Shown: positions 29,890-42,840, counted from the stretch's first letter. The stretch is DNA of 64,000 nt from Ctena decussata (GCA_963989385.1 OZ022505.1:57663737-57727736), one strand, 5' to 3'. Notes: generated from the sequence alone by a model not told the origin. Made by a program: numbers and translations.

Positions 29890-31298
29890 AGGATAAAAGA
29901 GTCCACTAGGCATAAATGGGTTGAGCACCTTTTTTCGCATGTCACAACTTTATATTTATGAAATGATTGCGCCAGCACAAGTCGCACTGTTGTTACCAAG
30001 AGAAGAAACCCATCAATACATTTTGTATGATTTCAAGCAGAGTTACTGTCAAATTGCAATATATTCCAAATTTTCCTCTAGATAATTAACCATGCTTGTG
30101 AACAACTTTAAGCTCTATTAACCTTGTACTGTTTTATCATTTGGTGGCACATACGAGGGGAGTTCAGAAAGTTCTGATTCTCGCCGCATAACTTTGTTCA
30201 GCAGCATGCTAGGGACAAATGCTTTGCTTGTATTGAAAGCACTTTATTTTGCCTTTACAGTGATACCATACACTATAAAAGGTAGATTTTCTTATTGAGT
30301 TACGACGCATTTTATTAGGTCCCAGTCATACCACTGGGTTAAATTAATATGAGAATTTCTTTTCAGTTTGCCATTCAAGTCAAACATTCATTGTAAAAAT
30401 ACAAAATGATTTTTGTCAGCTGTTTTTCAGTCATTGCCATCAATATCCATTTAAAAGTTAGAAGGGTAGCAAACGTTACCGATTCATTGCTCGCACAGCA
30501 AGGCGCAGTTCTTATGACGTTGTTGAAATCTACGTCAACGTCATTTTTGAAGACTGTAGCAACTTTGTTTCTTATATAAATTTTAATTTTTCGACAATTT
30601 CGAATTGGATCATGCAACAGCTCTTTTTGACAGGATTTTGGGTGCTAAGGCATTTGTTTTCATTACAAAATCATGATAACTTTCATGATAACTTTAGAAG
30701 AAGATACATAAAATGCAGATAATCAAGTATTCAGACATTCAACTATTTTGCACTTCAACATTCAATCTTTGTAATTGAACAAGTCCATTTCTGCTCACTG
30801 AGGGTGTTATATAAACAATCTGGCAACAGTGCAGATCCAGAGAAGACTGTTCCCTGGAGCTGTCTGATCATAGTCATCATCGTATTGAATACATTTATTT
30901 TGGTAAAAAGGGAACCTGAAAAGTCGGCTGCTATATACAGGTGGCATTTTAACAAAGATGACAATCAAAGAAGACTTGACTCTACATACTGAGGTATTTT
31001 AATTTCAGTTACAATGCTGTAAAAACATCTAAAATGTTTCGCATATAACGTCTAAATGGTTTTGCAGATTATGGTGGTTGACTATCCTTCTCAGTCCAGA
31101 ACTGATCATGTTTGTCCAAAATTAAGGGTTTGACAAAACACAACAAACTACATAATGTTAATTTTATTCTGTAGCAAAAGATTGTACTATCTCTTTATAT
31201 ATTTAGATCTGAAATAAATGCACTAATATTCTACAGCAGCACATAAAGATCTTGCCATCTGTGGACTCATAAGAGTTCTGAAAATTGCATCTTGAAAT
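29890..31298. other. Intergenic; mariner-like TIR remnant at 30151
   Basis: TACGAGGGGAGTTCAGAAAGTTC at 30151-30173 resembles a mariner-type terminus, without a visible partner. The rest is AT-rich with no gene seen. Confidence 0.4.
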
Positions 31299-31514
31299 GA
31301 GCCACAACACGACAAAACCAACAAGACATGGATCAGTATGGGCATATGCTCAGTCTGATCAGAGTCTTTGCTGTCAGCATGGAGGCAGCTCTGACCCTAA
31401 GCTACCCTTTAAAAGCACAGCAAAGACTCTGATCAGACTGGGCGGATGCCCAGCCTGATCTGAGTCTTTGCTGAGCCCACAAGCCATTTGATGGTTTTGT
31501 CATGTCGTGGTTCA
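31299..31514. mobile_element. Foldback MITE family A, copy 3
   Basis: Ends GAGCCACAACACGACAAAACC and GGTTTTGTCATGTCGTGGTTC. TGATCAGAGTCTTTGCTG lies inside. Confidence 0.8.
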
Positions 31515-31959
31515 AACGATGGTTAACTTGCTATGTTATAAAGTCACAGCTTAAGTAAGCAAGCCTAATAGTTTCAGTTAAAGGCAGAGCAGTAAAAGCA
31601 TCTAAAAGGATTACACCCCTACTTTCGAGTTTCTGGGTTTTACAAAGTAATAAGACAGGTTATAATTAGGCTCTAATACAGTCACATCCCATATGCTGCC
31701 AATAAAATCGAAAGGGGAAGGAGCATATACATAAATTCACAGCAGTTCAGAACTTCTTTGAGTTAGTTTATAACAGGAAGATTAAAATTTATTAACTTTA
31801 ATTCCCAGCATCAGTTAAGGGAGTGTCCTGTTGATACTTCTGAGACAATTTCTGTATGCCATATTGATCCGGGGCATTGCATTTTATGAAAGGGGCATGA
31901 TTTAGAGCCTAAAGTGTAGATCAGCCACTGCCAAAATACATTGAAATGAGCAATATAAA

Positions 31960-32172
31960 GGTGATGGGTATACTTTCAGAGGAAGCAACTCTACTACTTA
32001 ATTATTTTAAGCTCTCACAATATAGAGAGTTATTACAGTTCCTATTTTTACCACCCTTCTCAGTAGGAGTCAACTATTTAAGGAAAGAATTTGCTCCTGC
32101 AAATTCTTTCCTTTAAGAGCAGACTTGTTTCAAAGAGCTACCTTATCCACAGAAGGAAACAGGAATTCATGC
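31960..32172. mobile_element. Foldback MITE family C, copy 2
   Basis: Core AAGGAAAGAATTTGC...GCAAATTCTTTCCTT at 32070-32115, with weaker outer arms. Confidence 0.6.
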
Positions 32173-33539
32173 AAGTTAATATAACATTACATGTATTTTC
32201 AGAAAAGAGGCAGAGGGCCTTTATTAGAGCAGGGGTCTTTATTAGGATTAACACGGTAGCCTGTAACCCAACACTATGATGTACACAATATATGTCTTTA
32301 CTGAGAAATAAGCAAAACTGTCAAACAAACTGAGAGGAAAATTTTTCCCAATCCGAGATATACATAAAAACGTATCCCATAATCTGAGAAGAAAATTCCC
32401 CCACTCAGAGAAATAAGAAGAAACAAAAATCCAACAACTATCCTAACACACAACCTTATCTGGTGTTCTGAAACTGTTACTAACAACATTGCACATAAAA
32501 TATTTAACACTTCTGGTTATGACAAAAATATCAACAACTGCTAACAGCTTCTAGCCACCATATTCTTCCCAGTGGTGTACACATCTGATGTATGGGCATT
32601 ACACACCTTGGCTGTACTGTAATCCTAGGATAATTTGAAAATGTTTGCAAATAAAAGCTAAACCAAATTAACTTTTCATGTGTAAAACATGGGATATCTA
32701 CAAGGGAACAATAATCAGCATGAGCTTTTGTGACTGTGACATCTGTCATTGGATGACTTTGAACAAACATGAGCTGATATTTTACCTGTCCCACATGGTT
32801 TACAATGCTGCCTTATATTATGCTGGGCTCACAGTACCTTCACTTTGATGACATGTCATATCCTATATTCGCACATTTTCTCATACATTAGGGGTCAGAT
32901 TTCTGCACCATTTTTGTTTTTTTGCTGATTTCCCATTTAGCAAGCATACTATATAAATAAAGGTAGACAATGAAGCAGGTCCTTCTTTTAATTGTTTATC
33001 ATGGATTAAAGTTATAGTGTCAAAAGTAGGTCATAAAAACTGGCAACCAAATAGCCAAAATAATTTTCAAACAAATTTTATGGGAAAAAAAATAATTTCA
33101 AAAACTTTTTATGGAAAAAAACACACACACAAGAAAATCTATTTAATATTATTCGTTTAAAGCTGACAAACAGTTACGGTGGTAATTTACAAGGACAAAA
33201 ATGCAGGGTGAACATGCACAGATAATAATGATGAAATAATAAAGGGACAGGAGGACTTTGGTGGTTCTGATAATCTTTTATTTGAATAAAAAGTAAAATT
33301 GTGCCTCATTAAGAGCAACTAGAACAAATATTTACATGACACATAATATGGCTTTACCTAAAATATATTCATAAAATAAAATCAACAGTTTCAGCAAACA
33401 TTTTATGACACAAAAAGACATTTCTTAGTCCAGCAAAAAACAATTTACACAATAATATCAGTAAAACATGAAATATCATTCTGATCATTTACAAGACTTT
33501 ACATCTAAAGGTGTATTCAACATTAGTTCTGAGATATTT
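32173..33539. other. Intergenic, no gene seen
   Basis: AT-rich, with poly-A runs and a short AC repeat near 33120. No coding or repeat signal recognised. Confidence 0.4.
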
Positions 33540-33595
33540 GAGCCTCGACATGACAAAACCAACAAAGTGGCATGTGTGCATAGCAAAGACTCAAC
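33540..33595. mobile_element. Foldback MITE family A, half copy
   Basis: Only one arm is present, reading GACATGACAAAACCAACAAAGTGG in two parts and ending in CAAAGACTCA. Confidence 0.6.
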
Positions 33596-33876
33596 TGGTT
33601 GTTTAACACAGATTACATAATGGGTGTCAAAGTACACTGTATTCTAAATTATATATCCTTCATGGGATGTCTACTAAAAACAGGTGACCCTGTAAATGTA
33701 GTTTTAACAGTATGACATTTAACTTTTAAATCACAACTTTACTGCTTGTATGGCAAGCATTACATGGACTGCACAAATCAAATGCTAAACAACCGAATGA
33801 AAATATTGAATCACATGATAAGAAAGTCAGTTCTACAAAACATGTAAACTGTAACCCTTAAACCAGTTTCCTCATA

Positions 33877-34331
33877 CAGTAGAACTTCAATGGCTCGAAC
33901 CCTGATGGCTCGTTTACCCTGCCTATAGAATTTAACCCTGGATGGCTAGAACTACCCTTGGCTGGAACTAATTTTTCTGGTCCCAAGCCCAGGCCCGGAT
34001 CCAGACCGCCAGGTACTTGTGGGGCTCTGGATAACTGGTGGGGCTGAGAGGTGCCGAGATGTGTGTGTGTGTATATGTGTGTTAGGGGGGAGGGGCTGAA
34101 AATATGACAAAAATAGGAATCAATTTCATGAGGATTTTAGCTAATGTCGTTTTTGCCTTGAAATATATGTTGTGACGTATCAATAGAATCGCCTCGCTGA
34201 GGCGATTCTAATGAGATATCACTACATAATTATATTTTTATCTAACCAGGCCCAGGTGGTGGGGCTGAAGCCCCAAAGCCCACCCCCTGGATCCGGGGCT
34301 GAAGCCTGTTCGAGCCAATGAAGTTCTACTG
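33877..34331. mobile_element. Pogo/Tigger-like MITE containing another MITE
   Basis: It starts CAGTAGAACTTCAATGGCTCG and ends with the complement CGAGCCAATGAAGTTCTACTG, flanked by TA on both sides. Repeated ATGGCTCG/ATGGCTAG words near the ends are typical of pogo/Tigger-type termini. The interior is occupied by a second element at about 33992-34300. Confidence 0.75.
33992..34300. mobile_element. Nested MITE (GGCCCGGATCCAG ends)
   Basis: The ends GGCCCGGATCCAG and CTGGATCCGGGGC are inverted. A GT-rich microsatellite (34058-34082) and a GAATCGCCTC/GAGGCGATTC hairpin (34187-34210) lie inside. Confidence 0.6.
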
Positions 34332-34408
34332 TATTATCAGACTTGTCTGAGCTTCCATACTCTTCCCAGACTGTATGAAGCAAAACTGTTCTGGTCAGAA
34401 TGCACATT

Positions 34409-34645
34409 GAGCCACTGAACGACAAAACCAACAAAGTGGTATACGCGCCACGCAAGACTCTGATGAGCCTAGACATCTGCCCAGTCTGAGCAGAGTCTTT
34501 GCTAACAGCAGAGAGGTAGCTGAGACCCTTAGCTACTCTTTAAGCGCATAGTGAAGACTCTGATCAGACTGGGCGGATGCCCAGGCTGATCTGAGTCTGC
34601 GCTGGGCGCACAACCACTTTGTTGATTTTCTAGTGCCGCAGCTCA
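34409..34645. mobile_element. Foldback MITE family A, copy 4
   Basis: Arms CGACAAAACCAACAAAGTGG and CCACTTTGTTGATTTT. AGACTCTGATCAGACTGGGC lies inside. A 40-bp segment near 34480 (CCAGTCTGAGCAGAGTCTTT) pairs with it. Confidence 0.75.
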
Positions 34646-34738
34646 TATGCTGTCTGTCTCATTAGCTTCCCTAGTTGACAAAACTTCAAACATAAACATA
34701 AAGTACTATTAAACTAGAAAATGTGTTTATGAAACACT

Positions 34739-37152
34739 ATGCCCCCAACCATATGCTTGTCTCTAGAGAAGGTTCATCCAATAATGCTTGTACCTTTGTA
34801 CCATAGGCTTACAATGCACTAAGTCGAAAAAGGGGCTTAACTCAGTCAAAAATTTACGAATTGTTTTTGAAAGTTAATCAGGTCATCTACACCTTGGGCA
34901 ATATCAACCTGCAAAAATCATGATCCTAGCATCAGGGGTTCTCCAGATATTTTGTTCACAAGCTTCCATAGGCAAACAATGCACTAAGTTGAAAAAGGGG
35001 CATAACTCAATCCAAAATTTACAAATTATTTTCAAAAGTAAATCAGGTCATCTACACCACAGGCAGTATCTTCCTGCATAAAATCATGCTCCTAGCATCA
35101 GGTGTTCTTGAGATATTTTGTTCACAAGGTTCCATAGGCTTACAATGCACTAAGTCGAAAAAGGGGAATAACTCAATCAAAAATTCACGATTTTTTTTCA
35201 AAAGTTAATCAGGTCATCTACACCACAGGCAGTATCTTCCTGCAAAAAATCATGCTCCTAGCTTCAGGGGTTCTTGAGATATTTTGTTCACAAGGTTCCA
35301 CAGGCTTACAATGCACTAAATCGAAAAAGGGGCATAACTCGGTCAAAAATTCACGAATTTGTTTCAAAAGTTAATCAGGTCATCTACACCTTGGGCATTC
35401 TCATCTTGCAAAGCCTCATGATCCTAGCATCAGGGGTTCTTGAGATATTTTGTTCACAAGGTTCCACAGGCTAAGTCGAAAAAGGGGCATAACTCTGGAA
35501 ATACATTGCCGGCGGAAAAATAAAAAATACGGGTCTGCTTATTTTCCATACTGATCATGTGTATAAAGTTTCAAGTTCCTAGCTCTTATTGTTCTTAAAT
35601 ATATGTAAAGGTACCTTTGTACCATAGGCCTCAATGCACTAAGTCGAAAAAGGGGAATAACTCATTCAAAAATTCACGAATTTTTTTCAAAAGTTAATCA
35701 GGTCATCTACACCACAGGCAGTATCTTCCTGCAAATAATCATGCTCCTAGCTTCAGGGGTTCTTGAGATATTTTGTTCACAAGGTTCCATAGGCTTACAA
35801 TGCACTAAGTCGAAAAAGGGGCATAACTCGGTCAAAAATTCACGAATTTGTTTCAAAAGTTAATCAGGTCATCTACACCTTGGGCATTCTCATCTTGCAA
35901 AGCCTCATGATCCTAGCATCAGGGGTTCTTGAGATATTTTGTTCACAAGGTTCCACAGGCTAAGTCGAAAAAGGGGCATAACTCTGGAAATACATTTCGT
36001 GCGGAAAAATAAAAAAATACGGGTCTGCTTATTTTCCATACTGATCATGTATATAAAGTTTCAAGTTCCTAGCTCTTATTGTTCTTGACTATATGTAAGG
36101 GTACCTTTGTACCATAGGCCTCAATGCACTAGGTCGAAAAAGGGGAATAACTCGATCAAAAATTCACGAATTTTTTTCAAAAGTTAATCAGGTCATCTAC
36201 ACCACAGGCAGTATCTTCCTGCAAATAATCATGCTCCTAGCTTCAGGGGTCTTGAGATATTTTGTTCACAAGGTTCCATAGGCTTACAATGCACTAAGTC
36301 GAAAAAGGGGCATAACTCGGTCAAAAATTCACGAATTTGTTTCAAAAGTTAATCAGGTCATCTACACCTTGGGCATTCTCATCTTGCAAAGCCTCATGAT
36401 CCTAGCATCAGGGGTTCTTGAGATATTTTGTTCACAAGGTTCCACAGGCTAAGTCGAAAAAGGGGCATAACTCTGGAAATACATTGCCGGCGGAAAAAAG
36501 AAAAAATACGGGTCTGCTTATTTTCCATACTGATCATGTGTATAAAGTTTCAAGTTCCTAGCTCTTATTGTTCTTGACTATATGTAAGGGTACCTTTGTA
36601 CCATAGGCCTCAATGCACTAAGTCGAAAAAGGGGAATAACTCAATCAAAAATTCACGAATTTTTTTCAAAAGTTAATCAGGTCATCTTCACCACAGGCAG
36701 TATCTTCCTGCAAAAAATCATGCTCCTAGCTTCAGGGGTTCTTGAGATATTTTGTTCACAAGGTTCCATAGGCTTACAATACACTAAGTCGAAAAAGGGG
36801 CATAACTCTGTCAAAAATTCACGAATTTGTTTCAAAAGTTAATCAGGTCATCTACACCTTGGGCATTCTCATCCTGCAAAACCTCATGATCCTAGCATCA
36901 GGGGTTCTTGAGATATTTTGTTCACAAGGTTCCGCAGGCTAAGTCGAAAAAGGGGCATAACTCTTGAAATATGTGACCCACGGAAAAAAGAAAAAACACG
37001 TGTTCGCTTATTTTTCATACTGATCATGTGTATAAAGTTTCAAGCTCCTAGCTCTTACGGTTCTTGATATGACAGACGGACAGACGGACGGACGGACAGA
37101 CGGACAGGCCCAAACCAATATGCCCCCACAATTTCTCCGAAATTGGGGGCAT
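34739..37152 (+). mobile_element. Tandem-repeat element 1 (ATGCCCCCAA ends, higher-order repeat)
   Basis: It starts ATGCCCCCAA and ends in a hairpin ATGCCCCCACAATTT...AAATTGGGGGCAT. Monomers of about 165 bp carry AAGTCGAAAAAGGGGCATAA, AATCAGGTCATCTACACC and TTGAGATATTTTGTTCACAAG. From 35612 they form ~490-bp higher-order units starting TACCTTTGTACCATAGG (35612, 36102, 36591). A short (GACGGACA)n tract at 37071-37108 precedes the terminal hairpin. Layout matches non-autonomous tandem-repeat elements of bivalves (the pearl-type class) and Helentron-derived elements; assignment is inferred. Confidence 0.7.
37071..37108 (+). repeat. GACGGACA short tandem tract
   Basis: Runs of GACAGACGGACGG just before the terminal hairpin of tandem-repeat element 1. 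Confidence 0.9.
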
Positions 37153-37622
37153 AATTACACATATATCACTATAAAATGTAAAAGTGAATATTAGACCAAA
37201 ACGGTATGTTATAGGTTGTTTGCGAAAAAATGGAGGGAAAAAATCAATATAAATTCATTACTACTGAATGTATTTTCAAGAAACTTTGCCTACCTTAACT
37301 TGTTGCCTACACAAACTCATGCAAGGAAATTCAGAATTGTTTGACCTTCAAATAAAAGGTTTCTCTATTAATATTTAGTGTTTCTGTCTCTTTTTTATGT
37401 CATTGTTACACAGGAGGTAACCATGAAGGTACAGCAGCCATTGTTGCTTCTTTAGTTACTATACCAATACTTAAAATTCATTCACAAATTACTATGTGGT
37501 CTGAAATGTGTTCACTCACTACTTGGTAAACAAGAGGCTTAAGCAATAGTGGACCAACCATTTTAGAAGTATTTTCTTGTATGTTTTTCCTTAATAGGGA
37601 GTAAATGTCCATATAAAGGATG
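37153..37622. other. Intergenic, no gene seen
   Basis: AT-rich without recognised features. Confidence 0.4.
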
Positions 37623-37624
37623 TA

Positions 37625-37799
37625 CAGTCAAACCTGTCCTAAGGGGTCACCCCAGGGAAGGACAAAAATTGGCTGGGTGACAGGTGACCCCTTAATACAG
37701 GTTCATTTGCACTGTAATTTGGTTCATGGGCCCCAGAAATGTGGCTGCTTAAGACAGGTGATCCCTTAATAGAAGTGACCACATGAGCAGGTTTGACTA
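37625..37799. mobile_element. Tigger-like MITE (175 bp)
   Basis: Ends CAGTCAAACCTG and CAGGTTTGACTA, flanked by TA. Repeated GGGGTCACC/TGACCCCTTAA words lie near the ends, as usual for pogo/Tigger-type termini. No coding capacity. Confidence 0.7.
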
Positions 37800-37801
37800 T
37801 A

Positions 37802-38554
37802 TTAATAGTATGTACAACACAGGCTGTTCCAAAAACTGCAACAATCAAGTGGAAGATCTCAAAGACTAGAGACTTTTCTTAACATGAGCTAGATTTGACA
37901 AGTTTTGATCTAATTAATAAAAATTAAAAATTCTGAATTTCCTTGCATGAGTTCCTATGGGCAATAGATTAATATATGTAAAATTTCATGAAAATTTATA
38001 CAGTGGTAATGATATTAAATCAATTTTTTTGCCCTCCACTTTTTCACAAACGCCCAATACACTTCACAACATCATAGTACAGAAGTTAATAATTGTTATA
38101 ATACATAAAATTTGGGGACTATGGTACTGGATATTTCTTTACTAACATGAACACGTAAGAATTGGGGCAGTCATAAATGAGTAAACTGTGTATAACGCCT
38201 TCAAAAGCATACTGACCAGTTTTTGCACTATTTGACATTGCCATTATAAACCATTCCCTACTACTTCGGACAAACCAAACTGTGAAAATTCAAAGCTAAT
38301 AGGGTCCATTATTATTGACAGATGTGGTAATATAGACCAACTAATGTACATGTATATACAATATTAAAATCATACTTTAATAGCATACTATATACAATTA
38401 TGAGGTACATTTTTGAGCTTCTGTACAACCCCATATTTTTCAAAAAATTTCACTTTCAATAATTTACCACATTTTCTCTAATATAAGCATAATTATGCCA
38501 AATAAGGATGCCATCTCAAAAGTTTCCCTAAAATAATTTTTAGCTGAATGAGTG
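37802..38554. other. Intergenic, no gene seen
   Basis: AT-rich without recognised features. Confidence 0.4.
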
Positions 38555-38700
38555 CACTTTCAGGGGAATTAACTCAGTTACTTTCATTTTAATGCCCTTC
38601 TCAATGGGTTCAAGTCTTCAAGGATAGAATTTGCTTCCATAGGTGCAAATTCTTCCCTTTAAGTGTAGACACCATTTTGGAAAGGCTTTAACTGAGGGTG
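38555..38700. mobile_element. Foldback MITE family C, copy 3
   Basis: Outer TGCACTTTCAGGGGAA is followed by the family core near 38615-38665 in diverged form. Confidence 0.5.
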
Positions 38701-38747
38701 AGGTTGGGCCTGTAAAATCGATTTAAGCCCCCCAGTAATTCATTACT

Positions 38748-39010
38748 GACCGTTCTAAGGCGGTAGTTCTGTTGTGGTTCTCTGTTGCCTGTTTTTGGTG
38801 TCAGAGTTTTTGTGATGTTTTACCTTATGTATGTTCTTATTATTTTTGGTTCGGTTTGGGTTGCTGAGTGGTCACCTTTCGGGAACAAGCTGCTCACTCG
38901 GTTGCCCATATGTTCTCTGTATCTTGATTATTTGTAATCTTAGTTGTTTCCAACTATGGTTTGAGGGCTGGATTTGGATTTTGATTGTTTCAGTTCCTGG
39001 TCTTTGCATA
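38748..39010 (+). repeat. Dispersed repeat (CCAAGGCGGTAC family), third locus
   Basis: GACCGTTCTAAGGCGGTAG, then a GTGGTTCTCTGTTGCCTG body, GTCACCTTTCGGGAACAAGCTG and a TTGTTTCAGTTCCTGGTC end, parallel to 21838-22380. The 104-codon frame here (38831-39145) is hydrophobic by chance and lies inside the repeat. Confidence 0.5.
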
Positions 39011-39214
39011 CTTTTTACTTTTGTCCTCCAGGGAAGCAATTGCTATGTTCCAAGCCTTGTCTCCCTTTGTAAAAAAACAATAAAAAAAAAATGGAAAAAA
39101 TATGGGTCGGTACCCATATACTTTTTTCTATTTGCAAGATTTTAACAGAATCTGAAATGAAATTCTAAGGACTTCAGTATTAAACAAACTATTGTGACCA
39201 CATTCCAATTTTAT

Positions 39215-39430
39215 AAAACTTTTCTGATAATAACCGCAGCTGAGCATGAATTTTACCTGCAAATAAATAGCAAATTACTGACAAGTACAGTTGTTTTCAT
39301 GCTATGAAATTTTCTCTGCTTATGAACATGAAAATGCCAACATCAGTTGGCATTTTCATATTTATAAGTAGGTAAAATTTCATGCTCAGCTGAGTTAAGC
39401 AAGAAAAAAGTTTAATAACTTCAGGGGCAG
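39215..39430. mobile_element. Foldback MITE family F, copy 2
   Basis: Shares AGCTGAGCATGAATTTTACC, AATGCCAAC...GTTGGCATTTTCATAT and AAAAAAGTTTAATAACTTC with 21177-21419. Confidence 0.7.
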
Positions 39431-39594
39431 GCCGTATCTTTTACAACTGTTTGAAATATTAAATATGCAAAATACGACTGGCATGCGTTTAACTGTCAGC
39501 AGAAGTAGAGAAATTCTAAGCTGATTTCAAGTGTATGGGCATATTGCCATGTTTTTCTACCATTTTTGAAAAAAAAATATGACTTTCTGATTTC

Positions 39595-39740
39595 TTCTCA
39601 GGATGAAACTCTCTTCAAAATGGAGCCTCCTTTTAAAGGAAAGAATTCGCTTCAAGAGAAGTGAATTCTTTCATATAGAGTTGACATCCATTGAAATGGG
39701 AAGCAAAAATAATAATAGCAAAGATGCTTCCCTGAAAGTG
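39595..39740. mobile_element. Foldback MITE family C, copy 4
   Basis: Core AAAGGAAAGAATTCGCTTC...GAAGTGAATTCTTTC. Confidence 0.55.
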
Positions 39741-40347
39741 TATATACCCAATTGACAATTCTGAACCACACCCAGAATGTCACTCAAAGCCACCCGATTG
39801 TGTATAACTGGCCAATGCAATGACAACTTAGCATGTCACATAGTCCAACAAACAAAACTGTATATGGTCAAAGTCCCATAATAAGCTTGTGATTTTACCT
39901 TACAGTTAATAGCAGGGTGAAACTTGTTCATAGCAGGCATGTTTTTTGTAACAGTGAATTGTCTTACAGCTTGAGTTAGGCTGCCATACAGCCTCCTACG
40001 GGCATATGCATACCTCAGGTACCCATGCCAGAACCTTTATTAAGGAAAATAAGGGGTTCATAAAATATAATATGAAACATTATCTATATTCTGTAACATT
40101 TTGTATGTTAAAAGAATAAATATTAGTATGTATATTTACATCTGTGAGCAAAGTCTGCCTACAACAATAACCTTGAGTATTGTAACTGGACTGCCTAGGT
40201 ACACACAGCAAACCCAGACCAGTCTGATCAGGATTTGCACTGTATGCCATTTGACATGCTATTTTTAATGAACTGCCTGACAGAATACCGAACACATTGA
40301 CATTTAATGATTATTACCGTAACTGGTTGAATTATCTATCTCAATAT

Positions 40348-40601
40348 GAGTCATGACACAAGAAAACCAACAAAATGGACTTGAAATCAACAAAGTGGAG
40401 CACCCAGCGCAAACTCAGATCAGCCTGGGCATCTGCCCAGTCTGATCAGAGTCTTTGCTTTGTGTTTAAATGGTAACCAAGGGTCTAAGCTAGCTCCATG
40501 CACACAGTGAAGACTCTGATCAGATTGGCCAGATGGCCAGGCTGATATGAGTCTGCGCTGGGGGCACAACCACATTGTTGGTTTTCTAGTGTCGTGGCTC
40601 A
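40348..40601. mobile_element. Foldback MITE family A, copy 5
   Basis: Ends GAGTCATGACACAAGAAAACC and GGTTTTCTAGTGTCGTGGCTC. An extra ~25-bp AAATGGACTTGAAATCAAC segment lies near 40373. Confidence 0.75.
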
Positions 40602-41351
40602 TTTATGTATTGGTTACCATATTCTGGTTCACTCATATAGAGCAGGAAAAGAAATACATTATTTTATTTATTTTACAATTTCTTATACTACTTCCAGCTT
40701 GCATATGATTGTAAAACAGCATGTATATTAAACATCATATCCATGTTAATGCAGCAAGGCCTTGCAATGTTTTTATTACAATTCTGTTTCAACATTGTAT
40801 GCCTACCAGAAATAAGTGTAAGCTAACATTTTAAGATTGTACTGTAGTACATGTACCATGTTATTTTATGACACCATTCTGAAAATCATAGCTAATTACA
40901 ACTATATGTACAATAAAAAATAATGTCAGAAATAATCCCTGTCATCTTGAAATAAGTCACTACAAAGCCAGCTAACAAAACAAGACAGTATGATATGTAT
41001 AGCAGCTAAAAGAAGGCTCTACATTCACAGACTGATTTGAGTATTTGCTTTCAGTAGATACCTAAAGAGCCCCTTTTTGCTTGTTGCAGCTCTCATAATA
41101 AGCCATCTCACAGATGTGTCTTTAACATCCAAAAGGAACGCCACATTTTGCTGAGCTTTAAATTTCTTAAAATAGTCACAGCAGATACACAGCAAAACCA
41201 CATCATGACAACTTGGATGAAATGTAAAAAATCATTTCCTAAGTATAAACAAAATTGCAATAATTCTATATGACAGTGTTTAAATGTTTTGTTCCCCGGG
41301 GAATATTTATAAAGTATATCTCCATATGTCTCCATTGACATGTTTATAACG
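40602..41351. other. Intergenic, no gene seen
   Basis: AT-rich. An 89-codon minus-strand frame at 41108-41377 has no recognisable features. Confidence 0.35.
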
Positions 41352-41588
41352 GAGCCGCGACTTGACAAAACCAACAAAGTGGCGTGTGCGCCAAGGGAAG
41401 ACTCAGATCAGCCTGGGCATCTGCCCAGTCTGACCAGAGTCTTTGCTGTCTGAATGGAGCTAGCTTAGACCCTTAATTACCCTTTATAAGCACAGTGAAG
41501 ACTCTGATCAGATTGAGCAGATGCCTAGGCAGATCTGAGTCCTCGCTGGGTGCAGATGCGACTTTGTTGGTTTGCTGTGTTGCGGCTC
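41352..41588. mobile_element. Foldback MITE family A, copy 6
   Basis: Ends GAGCCGCGACTTGACAAAACC and GGTTTGCTGTGTTGCGGCTC. AGACTCAGATCAGCCTGGGC lies inside. Confidence 0.8.
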
Positions 41589-42599
41589 ACATAATCTTAC
41601 ATTTAAGGTCATTATATACGAAATTTAAGGAACAAGCCTTTGGCGAGTTTCATAAATCTCATATGATATTACCACAAGTGTAAGAATCTGTTTATCATAT
41701 GACACTTCAAAATGAGATGTTAACACCTTCAAAATAAACTTCAAGGAGAAAATCAATTGCTGACGTGGATGTAGTAAATGATATCTACATGAACATGCCA
41801 AAATGTTAGTACATGATTTTCATGACACAACATTATCCACTGAATAATGGTGACACCATAAAATAAACCCCATTTTCCCATGACAATAAGCAGTAAAATA
41901 TGGCACTGGGTTATAGTTAATGAATAAGATGACGGGTGGCCAGATACACCTCCAAGGGAAATAACTCTGATCTGGAGGTATTTGAGCCACATCATGTGAT
42001 TTCCAACAAAAAGGTAATTCTGTCTTGTAAAAAATTATATTCAGATAAGCCTTCTCATTTATACAGGGTAACTTAAGGCCTCACTGTTGGCTCTATGGCT
42101 TGGGTAACTTCCATAGATAGTTAATGTGACAAGCAAAGGCTCTGATCAGACTGCACTTCTGTGTCACCTTACACCTTAAACCTTTGCCTCCTTCTTTCTA
42201 CAATGGAAAGCAGGATATAGCTGCAGTTTACATGAATATATAAATGCAAATCACAATATTAAAACCATAAAATACAAATAGTACAAATATTCAGCAGTAA
42301 CAAACATTAACAACTAAAGACCCTCCTTTAGTAAGTTAAGATGCCTAATTATGAAATCTAACATATTACCAGAACGGTTTTCTTGCCTCCCCCAAAGGGG
42401 ACACTAAACTTCAGCATTCTCTTTTATTGCTATTATAATACCACTAATTAGACTAGAAAAAATATGGATTTCATATTTAACAAGTCATTTCTAAACCAAA
42501 TGAGTGATATGGTGTCAAAAGGTACATCATAAAGTGCAAACTGGGATGACTCAGATCAGCCTATATAATCACACAGTTTGATCAGTCTTCCCTTTTATG
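41589..42599. other. Intergenic, no gene seen
   Basis: A fragment resembling family A (CAAAGGCTCTGATCAGACTG) lies near 42133. Otherwise featureless. Confidence 0.4.
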
Positions 42600-42840
42600 A
42601 AGGTGTATGGGTACCCCTCCATGATCTTCCACCATTTATACAAAAACTTCCTTGATTTCTTCTTTTCTTGATTGGAGGATTAAACCCTTCCTTAAAAGGC
42701 TCCATTTTCGAAGGAAATAAGTGACTCCTACATCAGCAAATCCTTTCCTTTAACAGTTAACCCCTCCCCCCATTTCAAAGGGAGGCGGAGACTCAATAGT
42801 TTCTTCCCCTGAAAGTGTACCCATTCACCTTAATTCAGTG
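42600..42840. mobile_element. Foldback MITE family C, copy 5
   Basis: Outer arms AAGGTGTATGGGTACCC and GTACCCATTCACCTT. Core GAAGGAAATAAGTGACTCC...AAATCCTTTCC. Confidence 0.65.

Noticed and set aside
38831..39145. 104-codon hydrophobic frame on the plus strand
   Set aside because: It falls inside a dispersed repeat and ends in a poly-A-rich stretch; the hydrophobicity comes from T-rich composition.
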